From NCBI GenBank assembly GCA_015501605.1, contig JADNRZ010000006.1, forward strand, positions 496,001-560,000: DNA of 64,000 nucleotides. The letters are read 5' to 3'. Source of the stretch: Panaeolus papilionaceus (taxonomy: Eukaryota; Basidiomycota; Agaricomycetes; Agaricales). Positions 54,330-64,000 of this stretch are shown here, piece after piece; within the stretch, counting starts at the first letter, position 1; every line of letters starts with the position of its first letter. A program made the position numbers and the translations under genes. The notes beneath the pieces are model-generated. The model did not search any database, had not been told where the DNA came from, and saw only the letters and a program-made list of their open reading frames with translations.

Positions 54330-56405
54330 ATGCTGAACGCTTTACAGAGACGCGATGCCTTTGATGGTCTACGTGAAGCACACGAAGCCAGTGGGCTGTA
54401 CAATAAAAGACTTAAATTCCAGGACCCTCCCCCTGCATCATCGAATGACTCACCACCCACTGGTAGTGCTTCTAGTCGTTCGTTGACAGTGTCTTCCCAT
54501 CCCATCTGCTTGGTACAGAGAAGACCAGAGACGCAGTCTTATCACAGGTTGAACCGTGATTATTACGACCCATCATTAAGGATAGGAATGTCCGGATATC
54601 CCAATGCGTCTCAAGATTATGAAGGTTATGAATCTGACGAGTGTTCCACTGATGAATATGAACCTGAAGACCAAGTACACTACTCTGCTTTAGGCATGGG
54701 CCCAACAAGAATGGCATACAACCCAGAGACAGGGGAATTGCCAAACTATTCGGCATCAAACTCGCGAAAAATCGGTATTTCTGATCTTCTATGCTCTGAG
54801 ACGTCGGCGCCTAGAGGAACAACTAGGTCTCATCAAACAGTACCCCCTCGACCATATGAAACATACGGAAATTCATCAGCCAAGTCAGTCAATGGTTTGA
54901 CGACCTTGACTTCACCGCACGACGGGTACGCACCATACGAAACTCGCGAAACCACGCAAAAAATGTCCACACACGATTCTGACGCGGCGCAATCTCCAGC
55001 TTCTACAGATGTTAGACTTCGGAATGCCTCTCATATCCCCCATGAAGCTAACAAGTCTTTGTCGCGCACATCAACACCCGAACCGCCTCAAGATTCGATG
55101 TACGACTATGCAAGTTACCCATCATCGCCTATCACAAGTACTTATCTACCTCATTATGACCACTATCGCTTATCATCTCCCGAACCAAATAACCGTATCC
55201 GTCTCCCTTCTCCCCCGTACAATGACCGTGCATCCCTGCAACATAGCAGATCTTGTACCTCCTACGATGGCTCTACCCGTTTTCAAACGCAAGAGAAAAA
55301 TGGACACAAACGCCCGTTAAATAGTCGATCACGCAGTCCTCGTCGTTCAAGGCATGGTTTTTCTCATGCTGCACTTGACTGGGATAAACCTAGTGACTAT
55401 CATTTCCGACCCCCTGTTGAACTTTCTGGTTCTGGTTTCAACTGCTCTTCTCGTCCTACGCACGATTCTGCAATTGGTATGGTATTAACTGTAGAACGTC
55501 GACCGCCAATACCTATATCGAAAGACTTCCGTCCGCCCAACTACCGGCCAAACCATCTATTTCGAGTTCTACGACGGGGACCACCCCAGGATGACGAGCC
55601 GCTACATCCAATGTCTGTCGATGATCCATCTCCAATCGAGGACGATGCAACCGCCCGATGCTCCTCGCCCGCTCCTTCGTCACCTGCGACTATATGGAAT
55701 TCAGAACCCCCAAATAGGTCTCCAGGAAGTATCCCTCCACCGCGGTCTCCATCGCCGCCTGTTACGGCTTCCCAAGTTTCCCAGCCCAGCCTTCCCCCTC
55801 AGCAATTGGCATCCGCACCTATCATGACATCAGCACAACCACTTTCCAACGCATCCACTCCAGGAGGCATCTTTTCACACTATCGTCCCAAGTTAACCCA
55901 AGGCGCAACGTGCGAAACCGCGGATACAACAACTGGAACAACGACGGCGACAACCTACTACAGGCCACACTGCGTAATCAATACGACAACTCTTCCTGTA
56001 ACAGCATCTGCTGTTGTTGAAGCTGAGAAAGTGGACCACCTAGAAGGAACAGACTCCAGTGCTAAAGCGACCGAACTTTCAGCGAAGAAGGCGAAACAAA
56101 GGAAGACAACCAAGAGAACTCCGGGCGAATTCTCTTGCGGGTTTTGCGAGAAGACGTTCACTCGAAACTTCGACATGTTGCGACACCAGAAGACGATTCA
56201 TCAGAACCCTCAGCCAGTGGTTGTTGGTGCTCAAACGTGCCCCGACTGCAACAACTACTTCAACCGCAAGGATGCGTATGCAAGGCATCTGGAAAAACGA
56301 CCAGGGTCTTGTTTCAAAGCATTGAACCTTCGGGCAAGTGCTCATCTCAAGGCACAGGCACCAGAATCTGTGCAGGCGATTCTCAAGAAGGGCAAGGCCA
56401 GCTAA
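54330..56405 (+). CDS. C2H2 zinc-finger transcription factor
   Basis: A single uninterrupted exon of 691 codons plus stop, unusual among its intron-rich neighbours. The first ~590 residues are disordered, rich in Ser/Pro/Thr/Tyr, with an acidic patch (YESDECSTDEYEPEDQ). Near residue 600 lies a clear C2H2 finger, FSCGFCEKTFTRNFDMLRH followed by QKTIH. A second, looser one follows, CPDCNNYFNRKDAYARHLEK, whose last ligand would be the Cys of RPGSC. A Lys-rich stretch (KKAKQRKTTKRTPGE) just before the fingers may be a nuclear signal. It probably binds DNA in the nucleus; targets cannot be inferred. Confidence 0.85.
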   Translation: MLNALQRRDAFDGLREAHEASGLYNKRLKFQDPPPASSNDSPPTGSASSRSLTVSSHPICLVQRRPETQSYHRLNRDYYDPSLRIGMSGYPNASQDYEGYESDECSTDEYEPEDQVHYSALGMGPTRMAYNPETGELPNYSASNSRKIGISDLLCSETSAPRGTTRSHQTVPPRPYETYGNSSAKSVNGLTTLTSPHDGYAPYETRETTQKMSTHDSDAAQSPASTDVRLRNASHIPHEANKSLSRTSTPEPPQDSMYDYASYPSSPITSTYLPHYDHYRLSSPEPNNRIRLPSPPYNDRASLQHSRSCTSYDGSTRFQTQEKNGHKRPLNSRSRSPRRSRHGFSHAALDWDKPSDYHFRPPVELSGSGFNCSSRPTHDSAIGMVLTVERRPPIPISKDFRPPNYRPNHLFRVLRRGPPQDDEPLHPMSVDDPSPIEDDATARCSSPAPSSPATIWNSEPPNRSPGSIPPPRSPSPPVTASQVSQPSLPPQQLASAPIMTSAQPLSNASTPGGIFSHYRPKLTQGATCETADTTTGTTTATTYYRPHCVINTTTLPVTASAVVEAEKVDHLEGTDSSAKATELSAKKAKQRKTTKRTPGEFSCGFCEKTFTRNFDMLRHQKTIHQNPQPVVVGAQTCPDCNNYFNRKDAYARHLEKRPGSCFKALNLRASAHLKAQAPESVQAILKKGKAS

Positions 56406-56941
56406 TTACAATTGACAAATACTTGAACACTTTCACGACGATTCTCTCCAGCATTCATGTACACAACTCGCATTTCATTTCCTTGCCTATTTTTAAAGCT
56501 AAGAACAGTGTATTCATATCTTCCTTCCACATTATCAACCATTCAGACTCGTTGTAATTGCTACTGTTATCACGTAGGTTAATTTGCTTGTGGGACTTTT
56601 CTAGGGTTTGGACTAGATAATATCATCGTCTGTACTTGTAGTTGACTGTACAAACTGACACTCTGCATCCATCAAAGAATATTTAAAGTCAGTAATGTTA
56701 ATGCGTTGATTGGAAGTACAAAATACAATGGAGGTAAAAGAGAGACGAGCAAGCAACTGCTGTGAATACGACGACAACATGGGTAGATCAAAATTATATG
56801 CCAATTTATGGACCAAAAGCAAAAAAGAGTGAAGAAGAGAGTGCGCTGTGATTCCCGAGTATCAAATAAATGGTTTGAAGGGTGGTTTATTCTGCTTCGT
56901 GCAGGTGCCTGTAGATGGAATATTAATGTATAAATTTGGAT
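56406..56941. other. Convergent intergenic region
   Basis: Between the 3' ends of the zinc-finger gene (+) and the DEK_C/SWIB gene (-). No gene seen. Confidence 0.5.
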
Positions 56942-57829
56942 CTAGGGGATTGGCGAGACGTACTGTCCCAAGACTTTGTTCATTTTGAACATGTCGATCT
57001 TATCTACGCCAAAGACGGCTCGTAGATTTGCATCACACATGATTTCTTTCTTATTCAAGGGGTTTTGTAGCTCATTGCCTTTAATGTAAACCCAGAGTTG
57101 TTTGACTACCTGGGGCCTGGACAGTTTGTCGACTTGAAGCACTGCTGATAGAGGTTCGCTGGTAACGTTGTCATTAATGGGTTGAATTTTACGGACAATG
57201 GTTATAAAACGTTTTAAAACTTACCTGAGAGTAAACTCTTTTGCAAACCCGCCTTTAGCACCACCAGATCCTGCAGACTTTTTCTTCCGCTTGGATGTAC
57301 CGTCATCATCGCTGCCCTCGTCGGAATCGACTGTAGCAGCACTTTTCTTTGCACGACTACGCTTAGGAGCTGGTGCTGCGCGACCACCCTTGACACCGCG
57401 AGTGGAACGACCATTGATTTCGCTTGAGAGCTTGCGAGCTAATTGTGCGTCGGATAGCTCCTGGCCCTTTTTGGCCGACTTTTTGGATTTCTTGGGTGGT
57501 GGAGAAGCCTCGTCGTCATCTTCATCGTCATCTTGCTTCCGTTTTCGCGACGAAGAATCCTGAGTTTCGTCTTCGTCGTCTTCGTATTCGTCCTTGACAT
57601 CGGCATCGCCTCCGTTCGCGATCTGTTCGGCGCTCACCTGCGCAAACACGCTGGCTATGATAGTGTCGATTGTGCCTTTGTGCTCCTTGACGAATTCGGG
57701 GGTCAATGATGAATCGAGTTCAAGCAACTGACGCCTGACGCGCTTTGCACTAATGGTCGACAAATCCGTCCCGGGTGCGGAAAGGATGCCATGAATGCGG
57801 GGTTCGAGGATGGCAAAGTCAAAAGCCAT
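56942..57829 (-). CDS. DEK_C and SWIB/MDM2 domain chromatin protein
   Basis: Two exons (57829-57225 and 57158-56942) give 273 residues. Residues ~5-60 (ISAKRVRRQLLELDSSLTPE and onward) match the DEK C-terminal helical fold. A long acidic and basic low-complexity linker follows (EDDEDETQDSSSRKRKQDDD), with probable nuclear signals. The C-terminus is a SWIB/MDM2 domain: LSRPQVVKQLWVYIKGNELQ, then IMCDANLRAVFGVDKIDMFK. Yeast relatives with this order are Uaf30 (rDNA transcription factor UAF) and Tri1. So a role in chromatin or Pol I transcription is likely (inference). The frame upstream of 57829 extends to 57937 but lacks DEK-like sequence, so 57829 is the start. Confidence 0.9.
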
Positions 57830-58076
57830 GAAGGACGAAGTTCTGAGGGTATAGATGATACAAGGAAATAAGTTATAAATCCGGGGAATACAAGAATTTA
57901 TGACCAAGAAATGTGCTGGCTTTAAGCACTTGTCCAATTCAATTTGGTCACTTATAGAATTAAACCCGACTTTCCTCTACGCTTTGTCACTCAGTCACAT
58001 ACATGTAACACCACTGTGACACGTCATCATTAACGAGACTGTAACAATCGCAAATAATTTAATTTAAACGCCCTAA
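57830..58076. other. Short intergenic region
   Basis: Promoter side of the SWIB gene and 3' side of the Hrd3-like gene, both on the minus strand. Nothing else seen. Confidence 0.4.
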
Positions 58077-61000
58077 TTATCGAAGAATAACCCAGTCATT
58101 GCGAGCGGGGTCACCAGGAGGAGGAAATACTCCACCGTCATTCCTATTTTCCCCTCCTTGTTGGTCTCTCTGTTCCCGCCTCATTCGTTCTACGATTCGA
58201 GTACGAATGTAGAGGAGAACCGATATCACGAGACACAGAATTACAAGCACCATCGTCTCTCCAAGCTCGTCAATTTCCATGTCATCATGATTACCGCCCC
58301 GCATTCCTGCGTCAAAGTAATCATCAGGCCCAAAATCGCTTTCTCTATCACGCTCGGCGTCTCGACGCTCTCGTGCCCACTATGGATGGATGATGGTGAG
58401 ACACGTTAAACCAGAGTTCACTGTATCAGACATACCTGAATGGGGTCTTCCTCCTCGCCACGTCGACCGCCATGAGTTTGTCCGCCCCGTCTTTTATGGA
58501 ACTCCTCTTTAGCTTTGCCAAAGTACCATGGTCCCCCTTCATCCTCTTGATCATTGACGTCTTCCTTGTCCTCTGAGCCTTCATGGTGTTGACCATCGTC
58601 GAGTTGCTTTTTGGCAGGGTATGCTACAAGGCCGTTAGATAAAACAAGGTCAGAGAACAAGCTATGCGTACCTGTATCCTCCTCGTCAGGACCCCACAGA
58701 CTCAGGCCATCTTTGCCTCCAGTCAGAGTGTGCCACAAGCTACGGGCGTATAGCTTGGTCAATGAGAGCGTCACGGGAAGATAAGCCTCCGAGTTGGTTT
58801 CGAGAGCCAAATCGTAGTGTCGTTTGGCAAGATGGAAATCCTGAATCATGGTGAGTGGCCTTGTATGACGAAATACGAATTAATTTACCCTTGGAACACC
58901 AATGCCGTTCTCATACATCCAACCAAGGTTCCACATGGCCAATGCACTCATTTGAGTATCTGAAGCTGATTGATAGTATCGAGCAGCTTTCTCATAACGA
59001 GTTTGGGGTGATTCGTCTGGGACACCAAGACCGTGATAGTAGTAATCTCCAACTTTGACAAGCGCGTCAACGTTACGTTGCCCTGCTGCTCGGATCCATT
59101 GGGTCAGCGCAAGTCTTGCGGTGTCATTGGAAGGAGTGATGGGTGAGAAGCGTGTCAAACGGAGGATTGTTTTATCTGGAACGAGGGACGTTATATAAGT
59201 ATTATGGCTTTGAGAGTTTGAAAGTTAAACCTGCCTTGATCCAACACGTATGCCAAGTTGTTTTGTGCAATTTCGAAACCCCTCTCTGCTGCAATCCACC
59301 ATTTCAACATGGCAACTTCTTTGTCTTGGTCAGCACCGCTCATCCAGGCGATTTCAGCATCCCGCAGAAGGTCGTCATCCCAGACACCCCGTTCGGCGAT
59401 AAGCTTGTAGAAAGAAACAGCCATAGAGCAAGAGCCAGAAGAAGAATAAGCCGGTATGCCGACTTTGTTGACCTGGGCTGACTGAATTTCAGCATAATAA
59501 TAATAGGCCTCGAAAGGTGATCCGTTTCGAACAGCGCCTTCGAAATAGGTCATGGCCAACGCCAGTTCGCCCCGTTCTGTAAATATTTCAATATTGAGTG
59601 GTGTTCCAAATACTAAGTGACTTGCCATAATGATACTTTCCAAGGTTTACCTGTGCTTCAGGCAATTCCTGGCCAGCAGCAGCGGTGAAGTGAAATAGGG
59701 CCTTCTTCATGTCAACTTTAACACCAAGGCCGTCTCTGTAGATGATTCCCAACCCATTTTGACACTCTTTCTCCCCTTGTTCGGCGCCACGGTCGAACCA
59801 TAAGCGCGCCATCTGGTAATCCTGTTTGACACCCTCTCCCCTGAGATACATTCGGCCAAGGTAGCCTGCGCTCGCTGCTGCAAAACCGATGGGCTTGTTT
59901 TCATCTTTGACTTGCACCGCACTGGGCGGATCGTGGGGCCAAACTTGTCTAGTGATGAGGAGGAAGTATTTTCGGGCTACCTTGAAGTTTCGAGGGACGG
60001 CACCAACACCCTCACTCCCCGATCCAATACCGCCCGGCGACGCATAGATACTACCCTGATAAAAGATCTTTCCGAGGCGGAAAGCAAAGTCTATTTCACC
60101 CCTGTCAGCGTTGAACTATGTAAAAAAAACAAAGTTAAACAGGTGGATGGCTAGAAGCAGACTGATGAAACGTACCAGATAATAATCCAACACGTCATCC
60201 CATGTTTCCCCCGCAGCACGAGCTACGCCAGCCTTGATAGCAGGACTCTGGGCATTAAATCCAGTAGATGCAACGCTTGCTCCAGGTCCGTATATACCGC
60301 CAGCAAGATCTGAAAGTCTCGTGGCTGTTTGAGGAAGAGTTCTGCCCCCAGGAGGTCCTGATAGAAACTTGGCCATGGCTGCAAATAAATAAATGAGTAA
60401 TAATACAGACACAAGATGGCGGTTCTACTCACCTTTTTCAGCGGCGCTACCGTACCACGGTAAAGCATTCTCACAGCTTTCTGAAGTGCCAATGCCGCTC
60501 CAGTAGCGATATGCTAAAGCCTGTTGTGCGCCTTTGTCGCCACCATTAGCAGCAAAGGTGAAATAGAGCTGGGCTTTAGCCTGATCAACGGGAACAATGT
60601 TTTTGTAGCCAGTAGCGTGGAAGAAAGCAATGTAAGCCTGGGATGTGGCGTTTCCTGTTTGTGAAGCATGAGAGGAGAAGGCGTTGTAGGCAAGCCTTGG
60701 TTCCAAGGGGAAATGTAATGTGGGAGGGAACTATGGTCATGTCGTGAGGATAGCTACGTGGACACGTCATTTTGAGTGCGTACCAAAGAAATGTAAGCGA
60801 GGGTGTATAGAGCATCCATATTTCCCAATTCTGCGGAATGCTCTAGGAGGTCAACGACTTTGATAGCTTTCTGTTTCATTTCATCTTCTCCCCATTTCGA
60901 GCCATGACCCAAGTTTGCTGTATTGATTATACTGGTGGCAAAGGTTATTGTAGCTTCACGAAGCCTTAGGAAGATTCGAATGGCGCTCGCGATAGGACCC

Positions 61001-61559
61001 TGTCCCTGGTAATTGGCGAGAGTGAAGATTGGTTTTGAAGCAAAGTTGTGAGATAGAGCGGCGTCAAATATATGTTTGACAGGGTGTGTCTTGAGGAATG
61101 AAAGAGTGGATACGGCTTGCTTGTACGCTCTGGCAGCTAATGAGAGAATGAGAATGAGAATGAAAGACGTATTGCAGAGGGAAATTACCTTCTGCAGCAC
61201 GCTCTTTATCCTGCTCTGAAGGATCCTAATAAAGACGGTGGTTATGAATACCTGGAGATATTAAAATAAAATAAACCAACTTGTGTAGAAGGTGGAACGA
61301 CAGCTGAAGTTTCGGATGGGATGAGACTGGTCGATATCAAGGTAGTTGAATCTTGATGAGTCTGAGGAATGAAATGATTAAGGGGAAGAATATTCCAAGT
61401 AAATTAAAAGAATCTTACAGTCGTGGTTCCGGCTGGAGAATGGTGTTGAGTATGAGCTGTTGGCACATCGGCTGCCGAGGACAGAGCTGAGAGAGCAACA
61501 AGACCGAAAGCCAGCCAAGTTGCTTTTCGAGCAGAGAGTTTATTTCTTCTATGATGCAT
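58077..61559 (-). CDS. Hrd3/SEL1L-like ERAD component
   Basis: About twelve exons run from 61559 (first exon 61559-61419) to the stop at 58077, giving roughly 940 residues. Hrd3/SEL1L is the lumenal partner of the Hrd1 ubiquitin ligase and selects misfolded proteins for ER-associated degradation (family knowledge). Seen here: a signal peptide (TWLAFGLVALSALSSAADVP), then Sel1-type repeats such as AYRYWSGIGTSESCENALPW, GRMYLRGEGVKQDYQMARLW, GIIYRDGLGVKVDMKKALFH, GDYYYHGLGVPDES and GWMYENGIGVPQDFHLAKRH. A Pro/Gly stretch and an acidic insert (EDKEDVNDQEDEGGPWYFG) precede a single C-terminal membrane segment, TMVLVILCLVISVLLYI, and a basic cytosolic tail. One intron (donor after KSL) appears to be only 37 nt. 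The C-terminal anchor fits the Hrd3 topology. Confidence 0.9.
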
Positions 61560-62620
61560 TATAAAGTCAATAGAGATTCATAGTTTCTAACAAACCCACA
61601 AGAAATACACGCGACGAAAGGAAGTAGGTCCACGTCAAGACTTGGTCACGTGTCTATACGAAATTATTATGATGTCACTGAGAGTCTCTTTCAAGTCAGC
61701 CACTTGCTAATATAAAAAGGGGCTCATTTCAATAATCTTTGGATTCTTACCTGCTCCAACAAGGTATATCTCTCTGTTCATCGTTGGCTTTCGTTCAACA
61801 TCTCTCTCTACACAACTACTGTCTAACACATATCTAGTGCCCGCTGTGATAAAGTGACACCGCCATGCGAGATAATCATTAATTCCATGAACTTTGAAGG
61901 GCGGGCCCCTCATCTCTATCTCGCCCATGTCTAGCGTCATTAAACAAGGTAGGCGATATATTATACACATACGAGATGCATGTCTAATCATACAACGCCC
62001 TTCATAGCTCGGCGTCATATGGTCATCCTCTCCGCTCTGATTCACTGAATCATCGCCCACACTCGTTTCTTCTCATCCATGCCCATTTCCCTGCCCACTT
62101 TCAACGAGTGAGAGCGGATAGTGTTGGAAGGGCGTCACATTCCGCATGGGACATCCACCCTCTGTCTCTACTCAATAAACCTGGGATGTGGTACTGTACC
62201 AGTGTTTCCTTCCACCCATATCTATACCTTCTTCATTCCATTCATTTATTTCATTCAGCTTATTCGCTTGTTTTTCTATCCGTCTTTTATTATAAGAGGC
62301 TTTCTCCTCTCGATACCCCCACTTCTATTACTCCTTCTTTGCCTTACCGCCCTTCGAGACCACCCTCCCAGTCTCCTTATACCCTTTTATTTTACCAGTT
62401 TTATTTCTATCGGTCCGTATTGTATTTCTTCTCAAAAGGTCTTCCCCTTTTTATACCCCCTTTACTTCTCAACTTCCACTTCTCTGTGTCCGTCTTTTTT
62501 CCCCCTCTCTTTTCTTTCTGGTCTCTCTGTTTCCGCCTTTTCCGTCCTCCGCTTCTCTTTCCTCGACCCACCTATCCTTACTGCACTACTTCCCTACCAA
62601 GATAGCCCGTCGCCGTCAAA
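61560..62620 (+). other. Candidate plus-strand promoter and C/T-rich leader
   Basis: This is also the promoter side of the Hrd3-like gene. A TATAAAA lies at 61711-61717 on the plus strand. From about 62190 the plus strand is strongly pyrimidine-rich, as in fungal 5' leaders. The long frame at 62121-62816 is C/T-rich translation without family features. It may be the start of a transcript through the motif array to its right. Confidence 0.35.
61711..61717 (+). promoter_or_regulatory. Candidate TATA box
   Basis: TATAAAA on the plus strand, pointing into the C/T-rich leader and the motif array. No coding start is tied to it. Confidence 0.3.
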
Positions 62621-62627
62621 ACAAAGT

Positions 62628-63738
62628 ATTCAGCCCCCACCTGGATCACTATCGTCGAGACGCATTCGACCGCGCCCCTACTCCATTTTTTGCATGCACT
62701 TCTCGTTCTACCTGGCCACCACATTTTTCAAGTCAACGTCCAAATCTCAAAGTTCTGGCTTCAAAACACCGATGGGTATATGTCCTCAATCTGCCTCATC
62801 ATGTACGTGTCACTGAATCCTTCGTGGCCGATCTGATATCTAACCGACTCGCAGCTCGTGAGCGTCCATCCTATATGCGCTGGAGTTGCTATCCCCACTA
62901 GTACTCTACCTGCATTATTTCGCGCACATGTTCATCTTTCTGGAGGGCATGGTGATCATTTGTTTCGTGCCTGTGTCTTGCGTCTTGGATAGCCGCTTTA
63001 TAAAGGACCATCCCCACTGGTCCTCTTATCATCGACTCATTCCTCGTGCAGGCGCAGACTCACGGACACACCCATACTATGCTGTTCAGAGTTCACCCTC
63101 GCTTCGTTGCCGATTACTTGATTCATTACTTTCAAATTAAAGACCATTCCCACTGGTCTATTTCAAGGACGTTTTTGTGCATCACATCCTTCGGCTTTTG
63201 AATGCCTCATCGGCGCATGTGGATTCAATTAACTGGCAATCTCTATGGCTTCCTTCTGATATGACGTCGATATTATTCAGACCCACCCCCACTGGCGCAC
63301 GTTATCGTGTCGACTCGTGTCATAGGCTACCACTAGGAAATTTTGCCAATTTCTGTAAGCATCATCTCTCTCATAAACGTAGCTTGCTCTGATGCCCCTT
63401 TGACTAGACCCCCTGCACCACCAAATTCAATCACATCACCAAATATTGTTGCTCGTGGCTTTTCCCGTTCATCAGTCACGCCGTCTCGCACATTGCATTC
63501 AAGTATAATCATTGGTTCTTCACCATCTTTGAGGGATGTAACTTATGTGTTCATTTCAGGACCACCCCCACTGGCTTGCTTTCAGAACACTGATCTGATT
63601 TTTAGCGCCGCATATGACAATCTATGGGTGCTACGATCCACTCGGTATCCCTGCCTGGAGGATACTAAACCGTACATATATCAGGCAACCTTCCTTGATG
63701 CGCCGTTACAATGTAGAGGACCATCCCCACTGGTGCAC
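62628..63738 (+). repeat. Array of seven C-rich hairpin/HPHW motifs
   Basis: Seven copies of a short motif with core (C/T)(C/T)CCCAC occur at about 62633, 62889, 63006, 63142, 63290, 63559 and 63718, with gaps of about 116-160 bp or twice that. In most copies the flanks pair around a 7-nt loop: GGACCA/TGGTCC, AGACCA/TGGTCT, CTA/TAG and TTCAG/CTGGA. Five copies also read as DHPHW, DHSHW or THPHW in the plus strand, preceded by IKD, IKD, IQT, FQD and VED. The copies sit in different frames and several run into stops, so a single gene is not shown. Function unknown. Confidence 0.5.
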
Positions 63739-64000
63739 TTTACTGTATTGGTCGTCATCGCATTCTTAGGTGACGGAGTCCCCGTAAGTAGTGTTGCGTT
63801 GCTGTCAACGCTTGATCTGAGTTCGATTTATCAGAAACTCCCCATTACCACCCTTTGTCGCTCGTGCTTTTCCCCGCACATGTGACATCGCAAGTACATG
63901 TTGCAATCAGGGTACGAGGTGTCATTAACATCCTTTGCGTCTTCACTGCTAATTTCTGACATTTATACAGGCCACTCATTGTCTCACTACCAATCAAAGA
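63739..64000 (+). other. Window end, no supported gene
   Basis: No gene can be closed here. A splice-acceptor-like TTTATACAG ends at 63971, so an exon of a gene continuing past the window is possible. Confidence 0.3.

Noticed and set aside
61707..62060. Minus-strand 117-codon frame upstream of the Hrd3-like gene
   Set aside because: Composition looks random and no splice partner or motif supports it.
62121..62816. Plus-strand 231-codon frame as a membrane protein
   Set aside because: Its hydrophobic residues come from a C/T-rich tract; no family pattern and it ends inside the motif array.
62628..63738. CRISPR-like array
   Set aside because: The shared core is only about 7-20 bp, spacing is irregular, and the genome is eukaryotic.

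Overview
The window looks like nuclear DNA of a filamentous basidiomycete, most likely a mushroom-forming Agaricomycete (inference). The genes carry many short GT-AG introns, mostly 50-60 nt. They encode typical fungal proteins: a long Wee1 kinase, a homeodomain factor of the mushroom type, an Hrd3/SEL1L ERAD factor, a Cdc1/Ted1-type phosphoesterase and a mitochondrial-type NAD kinase. Exon joins were worked out by hand. For most spliced genes the exon lengths add up to whole codons; for the Hrd3-like gene the joins and length are approximate.

Layout. 1-1.9 kb holds no gene I can support. 1.9-7.8 kb is a Wee1-type kinase (+), followed at once by a homeodomain transcription factor (+, 8.0-10.5 kb). 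10.5-17.4 kb is a 6.8 kb gene-free stretch that begins with a pyrimidine-rich tract. 17.4-25.6 kb holds a MoCF/CinA-like enzyme (-), a coiled-coil protein (+), a GT17 glycosyltransferase (+) and a GNAT-like acetyltransferase (+). 26-39.5 kb is dense: a BRCT protein (-) divergent from an NAD kinase (+), an unknown protein (-), an Asteroid-family protein (-), an intron-containing tRNA-Leu(UAG) (+) and a Cdc1/Ted1/PGAP5-like phosphoesterase (-). 39.9-48.5 kb holds a GT49 glycosyltransferase, a D-2-hydroxyacid dehydrogenase, a second copy of the coiled-coil family, a hypothetical protein and an ankyrin-repeat protein (all +), then an F-box-like protein (-). 49.7-52.8 kb holds a truncated aldo-keto reductase relic just upstream of an intact copy. 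A 641 bp TIR element follows at 53.3-53.9 kb. 54.3-61.6 kb holds a C2H2 zinc-finger protein (+), a DEK_C/SWIB chromatin protein (-) and an Hrd3-like ERAD factor (-). The last 2.4 kb has a candidate plus-strand promoter, a pyrimidine-rich leader and an unexplained array of seven short C-rich motifs.

There is no operon-like logic, as expected for a eukaryote. Shared themes are secretory-pathway functions (GT17, GT49, Cdc1/Ted1-like, Hrd3-like) and nuclear or cell-cycle regulation (Wee1, homeodomain, BRCT, DEK_C/SWIB, zinc finger). The points most worth checking are an in-frame TGA in an otherwise intact NAD kinase, the 62.6-63.7 kb motif array, the TIR element, the duplicated coiled-coil family with shared intron positions, and the broken AKR copy that keeps its splice sites.
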